Part shown: positions 37,403 through 46,393 of the stretch, one piece after another
How positions within the stretch are numbered: the stretch's first letter is position 1
How the letters are laid out: each line of letters starts with the position of its first letter
From: Ceratodon purpureus
Lineage: Eukaryota; Streptophyta; Bryopsida; Pseudoditrichales; Ditrichaceae
NCBI GenBank assembly: GCA_014871385.1
Contig: CM026426.1
Location: 86,928,526-86,992,525 of the forward strand
Direction: 5' to 3'
DNA length: 64,000 bases
Program-made: the position numbers and the translations under genes
The notes under the pieces: generated by a model
What the model was told of the DNA's origin: nothing
Seen by the model: only the letters and a program-made list of their open reading frames with translations
The model's database searches: none

Positions 37403-38161
37403 ATGGGCGCCGGTCATGCCCCTATGACCGTGGCGCCCCCCTTCCCCCCTTTCTTACCGTCGTTGCTGCCAACAGCTCGGAGCAACGTCGTGCTCGGAGC
37501 TGTGCTGAAGCAAGGTGACTTCTGGGGCAGCAGCGAAGAGGGGGCAGCAGCGAAGAGGGGGAAGGCGAGGAGCGAAGGAAATATAGCGGGCCAAAGAGGA
37601 GCAAAGGAGCGAAGGGGGAAAGGTGCGCGGAGGGAGGTGCAAATTGGAGGAAAGGTGCGGGGAGGGAGGTGCAGACAGCGAAGGAGCGGAAGGAGCTGCG
37701 GCGCGACATCGCCGGGAAAAAAGGGAAAGAGGCGCAAAGGGTGATGTAGAGGAGGGGTGCTGAGGAGGAGGTCGAGAGCTGAGCTGCGCACGAGGTGCGA
37801 AGAGCTGCGCCGCGACAGCAGCAGTGGAGCGACAGCACCGGGAGTCATAGTCAGGTAAGGGACAGTCTTCTCTACGTGGGTTTTTTTCAATTCTTGCATT
37901 GAGTGAAGCTGCCCAACTGAGTTGAGCTCAGTATGCAAGGGGTAGTCAAGGTGTACTGTTTTGTAGATGGGTGTGACAGATTTTTTATGAGGATTCGGAG
38001 TGAGGATTCGGAGTGAACTGTATGCAAGAAGTTATGACTATGTGAACTGTATGCAAGTAGTTACCTCCATCTCTTTCCTACTCTATTTAATTAGGAGTAA
38101 GAATGCGTTTGGTCTAGCAACTACTTGCTGTATGCACTAACAACTCTATGTTGTGTTGCAG
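37403..38161 (+). other. GC-rich leader and 5'-UTR intron of the RING gene
   Basis: Composition switches abruptly from T-rich to GC-rich at about 37,380, which suits a promoter/leader. A strong donor CAG|GTAAGG at 37,854/37,855 and an acceptor TGTTGCAG|CC ending at 38,161 bound a 307-bp intron just before the ATG at 38,164. Frames through 37,403-37,744 are low complexity and are not called genes. Confidence 0.5.
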
Positions 38162-38163
38162 CC

Positions 38164-40074
38164 ATGGTTGCTGGCAGCAAGGACGACGGTGTTTTCACGC
38201 AGTGGGACCTCCCTTTCGACCCGAAGGCTCTATCGCAGGATGTGGCGGACAAGGTCGTGGTGATTGTGCCCTTTCTTCTTGGTAGGAAGAGCGCAAACTA
38301 CGACGTCGATTATTTCCAACGTGCACTTGGCCTTTGCAAAAAAGGGATATCCTTCACCAAGCTCAGCAGTGACAAGGTATGCAAGAAATCCTTGTTCATT
38401 AAGAGTTGGCCGGAACGACATGGAGGGCGCCACCACATTGCTGACTGCACCGACAACCAGGCTATCGAGGCTTACACACTCCAGCATGCGAAGGTGTATG
38501 GAGATAAAGGCCCTGACAACGAGACATTTGGTACCTCCTTCCTTCGAGGCTGTCATCTGACCTTCGAGTTGGGCAAAGACGTCAACTGGGCAGAGAAAGC
38601 CGCGACCTTGCAGAAGGCACGTGATAAAAGAGATGCCCGCAACCCTCTCAAGCTCACACCCCCAGCCTTCAGAGAGCAGATCAAGGCCCTCATCGACGTG
38701 CTCGCTGGCCACATCGACGACATACCCTCTGCTGGCAACACATCTTTGGCCATTGAGGGAGTCGACATTGAAGCTAGCCATGGGGTCCTTGTTACGGGGA
38801 GTAGCAGCAAGGGAGCGCCTGCAGCAGAGGGAGCTTGGGGTCGCACTCGAAGCCAGCTCAGGTCGAAGGCGCCCTTGATCACTGAGGAGGAGAGCGTGCC
38901 CAAGTCTTCACTTGCTGGCAGCAAGGATGAAGGCCGACCCAACACGGATCGGAAGGCGAAGCTGGACCAGGCCAGGGCCAAGAAGGCGAGAGCTCAGGTC
39001 GACCTCACGAAGAAGGAGGCTCAGAGGGAGTTATTTCTTGGAGATATCAAGAACCAGAAGACCTTTTTGAAGGAGAAGGAGGATGAGGAGGGCCGGTTCT
39101 ATGAGGAGATTGCTGCCCACCGTGCTGCCAGCAAGCTAGCCGGGGCCGCTGGCAACACGACAGAGAAGAAGCGATTGGATGCTCTGGCCCGTCTCGGTGG
39201 TGATCAGATGGCCAATGCGAGCAAGGCTGCCAAAGAAGCCCAGCTTCGCATTGACAACAATGAGAAGCAGCTGGAGGCATTGATGGGGGACATAGAGAGG
39301 TGCAAGGCCGAGGTTGGTGCTCTTAGCGTGGAGATCATGACCCTGGAGCTGGCAGCGGCATTCATTCGCCCGAAGAGTGTGCTCCGACAACTGCCATCCA
39401 AGTTCCGAGCCCTCCCCATTCAGGTTTCCAACCCTTGCCCCTTCTGTGCACGGTACTTTGTTGACGCCGCTTGTGTACCCTTGAACTGCGGCTGCTTGGC
39501 ACACCCACATTGCATGTTTGAGGTTGTCTTCTCCCTTGACGCCAAGTGTAGCCGTTGCTGCCGCTCCTTGAGTGGGGGATGGCTTGGGCAATGGGGATTT
39601 CCACTGCATGAGTCGGCTCAAGCGGAGCTCCAACACCTCCAGGAAGTTCTCAAGCCCGAGGTGGGAGCACCAGACCTCCAGAGCCCCGTTGTTGGCAGCA
39701 AGAGGGCCGCTGAGCGCTCTTCTCCTCCTTTGGGGGAGGAAAACCAAGTCAAGAAGAAGACTTGCTTTCAAGAGGAGTCGGAGGCTTCGGGTCCGCTTGT
39801 CATCGCCAAGATCTCCGCTCAGCCCCTGGTATCCGCGGCCGTGCTGCTAGCAGATGGAGGGGATGGCGATGGTGTTGCGAGCACCCAGAAGTCAGATGAC
39901 CTCAGCTTCAAGCGGGGGACACAAGCCCCTCCACGCCAGGAGGCCGAGGACACAGCCACTCATGGTGGTGGACTCAGCTCCAGTACCACCGAGTCCGCGG
40001 GGACATCTCAAGACCCGGCTGGAGCTGCCCTGGAGAAGCTGGTTGATGCCATCGCGAGCTCAGTAGAGGCTTAG
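38164..40074 (+). CDS. Coiled-coil RING-type protein of element B
   Basis: A 636-codon uninterrupted frame from ATG 38,164, which directly follows a 5'-UTR intron acceptor; the frame also runs upstream through the intron end without ATG support. The N-terminal 200 residues ('FTQWDLPFDPKALSQDV', 'KVVVIVPFLLGRKSANYDV') are unrecognised. A charged coiled coil spans about residues 261-400. A RING-like finger spans about 424-465: CPFC, then 'LNCGCLAHPHC', then 'KCSRCC', i.e. C-x2-C-x13-C-x-C-x2-H-x2-C-x11-C-x2-C. Position four is Cys where RING-H2 has His. The tail is Ser/Ala/Gly-rich and polar. A role as an accessory protein or E3 ligase of the element is inference. Unlike its neighbour it has no internal stop despite many Gln codons. 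The TTGCTGNCAGCAA motif falls in frame five or more times, encoding AGSK, AGNT, AASK or VGSK. Confidence 0.7.
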   Translation: MVAGSKDDGVFTQWDLPFDPKALSQDVADKVVVIVPFLLGRKSANYDVDYFQRALGLCKKGISFTKLSSDKVCKKSLFIKSWPERHGGRHHIADCTDNQAIEAYTLQHAKVYGDKGPDNETFGTSFLRGCHLTFELGKDVNWAEKAATLQKARDKRDARNPLKLTPPAFREQIKALIDVLAGHIDDIPSAGNTSLAIEGVDIEASHGVLVTGSSSKGAPAAEGAWGRTRSQLRSKAPLITEEESVPKSSLAGSKDEGRPNTDRKAKLDQARAKKARAQVDLTKKEAQRELFLGDIKNQKTFLKEKEDEEGRFYEEIAAHRAASKLAGAAGNTTEKKRLDALARLGGDQMANASKAAKEAQLRIDNNEKQLEALMGDIERCKAEVGALSVEIMTLELAAAFIRPKSVLRQLPSKFRALPIQVSNPCPFCARYFVDAACVPLNCGCLAHPHCMFEVVFSLDAKCSRCCRSLSGGWLGQWGFPLHESAQAELQHLQEVLKPEVGAPDLQSPVVGSKRAAERSSPPLGEENQVKKKTCFQEESEASGPLVIAKISAQPLVSAAVLLADGGDGDGVASTQKSDDLSFKRGTQAPPRQEAEDTATHGGGLSSSTTESAGTSQDPAGAALEKLVDAIASSVEA

Positions 40075-41243
40075 AGTCTGTGGTTTTTTTGGTTGATAGT
40101 GCCATAGCGGATTAGTATTAGTGGCATTTACTTTGTGCCACGTTGCATTTGCATTTGCTGCCCTGATTTTTGAGTCTATGTTCGCAGCTGCGGTGCGAGC
40201 ATGTAGTTGCTGGCAGCAGTGTGTAAGTAGTTCCGATTGGGGGGGGGGGGGGGGGGTTGGGGTCAGACTTTCAAAAAACTGAACCTCATTTTTTTTGGAT
40301 GCTTATGATGAATGTTATCCTCTTTTATTTCTTTCTTGTACATATGTTTGCCACATTGGTCGTCATGGTATGGAAGTCGCCTTGGTCGTGAACCCTAATG
40401 TGTGCTGACAGCAACATGTTCTAGAAGAAGTCTTTCATTCATTAAGGGGGGAGGTTACATGATTGACCATATATTTAACCATACATAATGTGTCAAGCAC
40501 AACGCATAGTCCCTTACAAGTGTAAAGAAACATTCTGGCATTGGTTTAGTGAAACATGGAGTCATCTCAAATACTGTAAGCAGACTTGTGAAGACCCTAA
40601 TAGACCACCTTAATGCCGTGGTGAAAACGTTGTTGTCCTACACCTCTACTATCTTGATGGTTTTGGGAACAGCCACCTCATCAAGAAGTACACGCCTCTC
40701 ATTACGTATGTTGATCTACATCAATGCTTCCAACAAAATGCGTTAGAACAATTATGCTGATACCAAGTAGCAGCACCTTGCGTATCTAAAACCAATGGGG
40801 TGATGTTGTTTACGTGTACCTTTTTTTCACGTGAACCGTCTGCTTCCACCAGAACCATGTTGTACTCTTTGGGATCATCGTCTCCGAGCGTCATTGCAAT
40901 TTCATGGCGCAAGTGGGACACCTGCTGGCTGCACTCACTCTTCCTACGGGTTTCAAAAACTTCGGCACTCACTCGTCGTCGGTGGAGGAGGTAGGTGGGC
41001 TGACTCATTATTTCCTCGGTCTTAATGCTGGCAGAAAGTTTGCTAACATGAGTAGGCCGGCTCGGGATCCGGTCCGTGCTCCGCCAGTTCGCTGTCAGCC
41101 GGCCATTGTAGATGTGCCCTCCACACGCCTCGCGGGGAGGTCATTGGTTCAAGCCCCCGTGGCGGTTGGTGGCACCACGGTGGCACAGGACGTGCCATGT
41201 CAAAAAGCACGCGGGCAGCGCCGATTTTTTTCTCTCACGTGCC
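40075..41243. other. 3' part of element B, no gene
   Basis: 3'-UTR and subterminal DNA of element B. It contains a G18 run (40,240-40,257), three or four palindrome copies, and a B-box-like GGTTCAAGCCCCCG at 41,150, which might mark an old SINE head. Short frames here have no domain. Confidence 0.5.
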
Positions 41244-41283
41244 GCTTACACGGCCTTTTCCAGACCCCGTTTTGCACCTAATG
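41244..41283 (-). repeat. Right terminal inverted repeat of element B
   Basis: Exact complement of 31,755-31,794, ending GCACCTAATG. Confidence 0.95.
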
Positions 41284-41549
41284 GATTTACTTATAGTAAT
41301 TGTGTGGTGATTTGCTATAAGTGTGGTAGCATTGTACCTCTCACGTCATTGTTAAGGTGATTTCAACATTTGTTGTGTCATTCTAGACATGCAAGTGTCT
41401 CCATTGACAACCCGAGCGTCACTACTGACGTAACATTAACAATAATGGCGACTTTGTCGACATAAACAAATGTTTTGTGGAATTCCAAACGCGTGATAGT
41501 GCGTTACTTGGAACATGCTATGATGTCATGCAAATTAAGTGCTGGCGAT

Positions 41550-44500
41550 TCATTCATCACTGTCTGATGAATGGCCAAGGAGGTGGTCCGATTCCTCATT
41601 GTCAGTGTCTGATCCTGCTCCTACAGGCTTGACTACCTGAGCGTAGACAAAAGAGCCGTTCGTTATGAAATCTTCCGCTTTAAGGTGACCTCTTCCTCGT
41701 CTGTCTATGTTACTGGCGGCATATGAATGGGGGCTGGTGGTGATCACTGTGTCAGCGTCGTCATATTCCTCAGCAAATGCGCGTGCTCCACGGTTGCCTC
41801 GAACCTCAACCTTGTACACCACTTTCCACGGCCCATCCTCTTGAACATAAATACTTGGTGCACGTGAATGGGGAACGCAAACGATCGGGGACCTAGAGAT
41901 ACGTCGTGGTGATCAGCGAAGTTCACAGATATAAAGCCATGTTCATCTCGCTTCATTGTTGGTGACGCACCTCCCATTCTTCATTTAACCCATGAACACA
42001 GGAGAACTACAACGCACGTGCGCCTGTAGTCTAGTTCCAGTATTTCTTCAACATGCCCCACATATTGCTCCGTCTGTGCCCCTTCATCGTCAGTGAAGGT
42101 AGTGTGCACTCCATTTGTCTATGGTGATGCCCAACGCTTCAATTGAGCAGCAACGGAAGTGCATGCCGTAAGCCTTCATCGATTGATAGGCCATTGCGTT
42201 TAGAGTAGGAGGCCTGGACAAATTGTACGTGGTCTAATCGATGCGCCTAGATTGGGCCGCGCGGTTGGTGTCAATCGCTGTTGTCAGCCAAACCGAGAAT
42301 GGTGGCATGGCCCTTGTGAGTCGCCTGTGCTCAATTGACACAAGGTGGGCGTCTCCTTTGCCCATGTCATACACGTTGGCTCTTTCTGCGGAGTAATAAC
42401 CTTGACGACTTCTGACCTCGTACGGCCTAGAAGAAAACACATCCCAACATTTGAGGTTTGGTCAAACACCGTCAGGATTTATGGTTACCAAAGAATACTA
42501 GGGGATTTTTGTTAATAGAGTGACTCGTTTTCACATTATTGGCAACATGCGTTAACATTAACGGAGGGTCTTATACGTCAATACGTGTTTTCGATGACGT
42601 TTGTCTATCTTAACGCATGTTAACAGTGGTTTTCCATAACGCAAACCTATGTTTAGCCATGTTCCGAATCAGATAAAGGAAAGCTCTTGTTAGAAATGAC
42701 GTAAACTTCGCACCTTCCGTAGTGCTGCAATGTCGCAGCGTTTTTGACTACAAAGTTGTGAATCCAGTCACAAAGAGTGCGGGACATCACTCGTCTCATA
42801 CCCTTGCCCTCCACCATTTTGTCATGCATTGCCTGCTCTTTGTTTGCATCCCACACTGTCCGGGATGAAGCCCCATAACGATCCATATACTCTGAGCAGA
42901 ATCCAAATGTTTCTTCCATGGAGTATGCCTCCGCCATGCAGCCCTCTGGTCTAGCATACGGACGCACATAATCCTTAAGGGTCTTCATGTATCGCTCCAT
43001 TAGATACACATTAGGGGAAATATGGAGTCTGCAACGGGCCTTGTAAGACAACCCGAAGGTAGGTGAATTGCTGCCTACGCATGCCTCTCTTAGTAATCTC
43101 ATTGGTGGATATTATGCCCGCTAACAACACAATTCGCCCCGCTGACAACAGAATCTGCTACTGTCCAATGAGGTGACAGCAGTGGCACACGCCTTTGCTG
43201 CCAGAGATTGGTTGGACCCCCTAACGCCGATTTGGCAACCTGCTGGCAACATTGGGCGACCTGCTGGCCCCATTGGTGCCAGCAGGTAAAGTGCACGGGC
43301 ATGGCCAAGTTTTGAGGCACAACTCCCAACCAAAGGCCTGTTGCAGACCCCATATTTCCCCTAATGTCTAGCGGGAATGAAGTAGACTGCATAGGAAGAG
43401 CTCCTCCATGAGATGCACTAGAAGGTTTGTCATGATCACCATTGACCCCAAACGGAACTCGCGCTCGATCATACAAAGCGTCTCATTCGCGTCTGCAATC
43501 CACTCCTGTTCTTTAGACATGTCGAATGTGCGACTATACAAGCGTCTAAATACCCTGGTGACCCTTATGATGCAAGTCCGGACATCTCTACTCTTGTTGA
43601 CATTACGCATCGCTAATGGGAGTATCTGCAGGAGCATTGATTCGAGATCAGACAGTTGCGCAGTGACACGGAGTCCTTATGTCGTGCTCGATCCATATAT
43701 GAGTTTTACGACATGATAGCATACACAGAATTCAGAAATCCTGAAAGCAGTTGAAGCGCAACGTGAAGATAATTCAGAATACCTGTTGCATGAGGACGTG
43801 AAAATTGTAGGATTTGAGGAATCTGAGCCTTCCCTCCGAAACTCTTTTGTGAATTGCTCCAGCAGAATTCAATGGCACCTTGGTTGAACCAATCACGCCA
43901 AGCATGTCAGACCTCGCTTGCGGAAGGAGAATATAAGGTGCGTGTGGCATGAATAGGCGGCTATCTGGACCCTGTGCAGGCCTCAACCATAAGTCAGGCC
44001 TGACTCCCATGTCTTTAAAGTCCTAGCGTCCTCGTGGATAATCTGTCTCCCCAAATAAAGTCTTTATTATGTTTTCACAAAGGTTTTTCTCCCAATGCAT
44101 GACGTCCGCAGTGTGTCTAATGAGCAAGTCCTGCACCACATTGAACACTACATGAATGACTCTCATGTCTTGTGTAACCTCGGGATGTAAGGGTTTAGGG
44201 GACACTGGTTTACACAACCTTGCGTTACATTGCGCTTCATATGACAGTGGTTGACGAGGACAAATGTTAAACGACGTCAAACAAGACGTAATTGAAATAT
44301 GGAATTGTACGTCAGCTGGCGTTTACAATGACGCTATTGAACATAAGTTTCCCTCACAATGCGTTTAAATTGACAGAAGAATGAACAACAATTTACGTCA
44401 CGGTGCGTTATTATAGATAGAAGATGACACAGCTTTACGTTACGTTATTGATAAATTGAGAGATTCGTAGCCGTGATTAATGTCACATACCTTCCATTAG

Positions 44501-45411
44501 GGCAAGGTGAAGAGCACCGAGAGTCTCTTCACTCCGTGCGTCTTCACAGGATCGCGTGGACTCTCACGCCTGCCTTTCGAGGCAATGTACGCCTCCCTTT
44601 CTTTTGCAAACCGCAGGACGTTAGTGCCACTTAGCCTTGAACAGGAACACCCTTTCTCTTCAAGCCCGTTGAATCGCAAATCTGCGCGGAAGTCGTGATC
44701 CTCCGGTAGACGTTGACGTGCACCTACGTAGACTATCTTGTCTTTCTTGGGTCCCCTCGCGCTTCTGGAAACAATGTTAGGACCGCATATTGGGCAAGCC
44801 TTGTAGCCCTTAGTTTGTTGTCCAGAAATCAAGCTATAAGCAGGGAAATCCGAGATTGTCCACAATAATAGGCCACGGAGAGTATAGGTCCTCTTTGCGC
44901 CATCTACAGAAGCATCAATGGCTGGTACGCCTTCCCAAAGGGCATTTAATTCCTCCACCACGAGCGCAATGAAAACATCTTTATTCTTGTCTGTTGGTGA
45001 CTCCTTGCCCAAAATTAAAATGCCCATCATGATGAAAAAGCGTTTCGTGAGTAACCTCGCCGGGAGGTTGTAAATAACCAACAGGACAGACCACGTCGAA
45101 TGTGAGGTGCTCCGAACTAAAAAGGGGTTCATGCCATCAAGAGATAGCCCCACTCGGACAATTTGCTTCTCCGCCTGGAATGATGGATCTATGTTACCAA
45201 TGTGTTTCCATGCAGGGCTATCGATGACAGTCTCCATTCGGATTTCCCTGTCCTCAACTGTGCCCACCTCTCGCTGTGAATGCCATTTCAGTAGCTTTGC
45301 AATCGTAGGAGACGTGAACATGCGCCTCAACTTGGGAATGAGGGGGAAGTGGCAGACAACCTTCATCGGCATTGTCTTTGTACCTTCATACAAATATAGA
45401 TTCAGACAATG
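41550..45411 (-). pseudogene. CACTA Tnp2-type transposase gene, broken, with an insertion
   Basis: The first visible exon, 44,491-45,411, reads 'HFPLIPKLRRMF', 'IRMETVIDSPAWKHI', 'GLSLDGMNPFLVRSTSHSTW', 'IYNLPARLL' and 'KGYKACPICG', the Transposase_21 core. 44,023-44,280 reads 'TADVMHWEKNLCENIIKTLF', and 43,774-44,010 continues in frame after a TAG (44,023) with 'MGVRPDLWLRPA'. 43,368-43,637 reads 'CMIEREFRLGSMVIMTNLLV' and 42,653-43,102 reads 'LMERYMKTLKDYV' plus 'PYARPEGCMAEAY' (DUF4218-like). 41,744-41,977 and 41,550-41,822 resemble DUF4216, with a one-base shift between them. Copy C (43,009-43,366) interrupts the DUF4218 region exactly between 'VHLMEEL...' and 'VYLMERYMK'. Introns hold the element's repeated motif. 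The N-terminus is missing. Confidence 0.75.
43009..43366. mobile_element. Short CATTAGG-family element, copy C (358 bp)
   Basis: The left end CATTAGGGGAAATATGGAGT and the complement of the right end CATTAGGGGAAATATGGGGT agree over about 36 bp with two differences, then both read (A/G)GGCC. The end pattern matches copies A and B. The interior has at least five near copies of the GCTGNCANCA palindrome (43,141, 43,170, 43,196, 43,240, 43,275). There is no coding capacity, so it is a non-autonomous derivative. It lies inside the CACTA transposase coding region and is therefore younger than that element. Confidence 0.85.
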
Positions 45412-45419
45412 CTACACAA

Positions 45420-45645
45420 CGTTAGTGATGACACAGATTGGGCTACATATGCGAGAAGGAGCTCAACGAATGACATCAATAGAGTCTTAAAAATGAATAA
45501 TAGTGCGTTTCAAATGACATAGACTGAGTTACTGATGACATACACTATGTTTGAGATGACGTACATTGCACTATATATGACATAAACTACGTTTGAGATG
45601 ACATAAAGTGCGTTAAAGATGATATACATTGAGTTCCAGACGACA
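45420..45645. repeat. Degenerate ~22-bp tandem repeats, CACTA subterminal region
   Basis: About ten units close to GATGACATAAACTGCGTTTGA follow one another with much variation. They lie just upstream of the first visible transposase exon and share words with that gene's introns. Confidence 0.7.
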
Positions 45646-45648
45646 TAC

Positions 45649-46129
45649 TGTTAAAGGGTGATTTAGCTTCACAATGAAAATCTACTCTACTGTCCAAGTC
45701 AAAAGGAAAACCCACAAAATTTTGATACCCACTAGTTCCTCCTACTCTAACTAACCTGCTCCTGGGCTGTAATCAATGAACCCACAACCTGCCCCTTAGT
45801 TATCATCAATGCAAGCTCACCCAACACACATTTCCCACAAACCCTAGCATTCAATACACCCAAAGTCAAATGATTCAAAAGGGTCTTCTCTCCTCATAAA
45901 GTCTTGCCATATACATTCAGTCTTGCTCCTTACTATCCTGCTTCTAACCTCCTATCCATCATCCTAACTTCCATAGCTCTGCAAATTTGCAAGAGAGAGT
46001 GAGAGAGAGTGAGAACCGCCAAGGCCTCACTCCTCACTACCCCCTCCAAAACCCTAGCCATCGTCATCCAGTTGTTTTCTTGCCCCTGTTTTACTGCTCC
46101 TAGGTAAAAGGTAAAAAATCCCGTTAACA
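45649..46129. repeat. LTR of the Ty3/gypsy fossil
   Basis: A 481-bp block that begins TGTTAAAGGG and ends CCCGTTAACA (inverted TG...CA termini). It is followed at once by TTATCCCCCTTTT, which on the minus strand is a polypurine tract, so this is the 3' LTR of a minus-strand element. A matching LTR to the right was not seen. Confidence 0.6.
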
Positions 46130-46393
46130 TTATCCCCCTTTTAGTCTATATCTGCCCTTAGATGCTCCGGTTTTTATGTAGTTAGCCAAAAATAAAAAAG
46201 TGTCAATTTTTTTAAAAATAGCTCACTACTGGTCCTACTAGTACTCTTTGTATCCTACTACCTAGCCACTAGTTGGTGCAGTCTCGGTAGCTGTCACACC
46301 CGACGCTCCTGGAGTCGCTACTGGTCCTGGCGAAGTCCTCGTCGCTACTGGTCTTGCTGCTGAGGATGGTCCTGCTGCCGAGGTTAGTGTAGA

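Larger units (their letters stand above)
31837..41101. repeat. Dispersed palindrome TTGCTGNCAGCAA throughout element B
   Basis: Perfect 13-mers occur at 32,932, 33,083, 38,168 and 38,912. Copies with one to three mismatches lie near 31,837, 32,247, 33,680, 33,841, 33,868, 34,769, 34,936, 35,129, 35,611, 35,638, 35,690, 37,463, 38,729, 39,122, 39,146, 39,347, 39,689, 40,207, 40,402, 41,024 and 41,089. They occur in exons, introns, a splice acceptor (35,129-35,141) and spacers. Twelve fixed bases in 9.5 kb predict far fewer than one perfect copy by chance. Likely a protein-binding site of the element; this is inference. Confidence 0.8.
31755..41283 (+). mobile_element. Complete-looking 9.5-kb DNA transposon, copy B (CATTAGG family)
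   Basis: The two ends are perfect 40-bp inverted repeats: 31,755-31,794 begins CATTAGGTGCAAAACGGGGT and 41,244-41,283 is its exact complement. Inside, on the plus strand, lie a candidate transposase gene (32,553-35,708) and a coiled-coil/RING gene (38,164-40,074), separated by an AT-rich spacer. A 13-bp palindrome recurs throughout. Copy A (1-1,002) and the short copy C (43,009-43,366) share the end pattern, so this is a mobile family. No direct target duplication is evident next to CATTAGG; if the element begins at GGTGC instead, TA flanks both sides. The ends do not match the CACTA, hAT, Mutator, Harbinger or Tc1 termini that I know. The perfect ends argue for recent insertion, yet the transposase gene has stop codons. 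Confidence 0.85.
41330..45648 (-). mobile_element. CACTA (En/Spm) transposon remnant
   Basis: Carries the Tnp2-type gene at 41,550-45,411. Non-coding intervals (41,330-41,520, 42,480-42,655, 44,281-44,480, 45,405-45,648) are filled with variants of TGCGTT/AACGCA and TGACGTAA, the sort of short repeats that bind CACTA proteins in subterminal regions. CACTA termini were not located. The left limit abuts element B, and the right limit is cut by the LTR at 45,649. Copy C of the CATTAGG family has inserted into it. Confidence 0.7.

Noticed and set aside
37414-37938. 174-codon minus-strand frame
   Set aside because: Low-complexity Leu/Ser/Pro text, complement of the GC-rich leader of the RING gene.
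39136-39771. 211-codon minus-strand frame opposite the RING gene
   Set aside because: Shadow of the plus-strand coding sequence; no domain.
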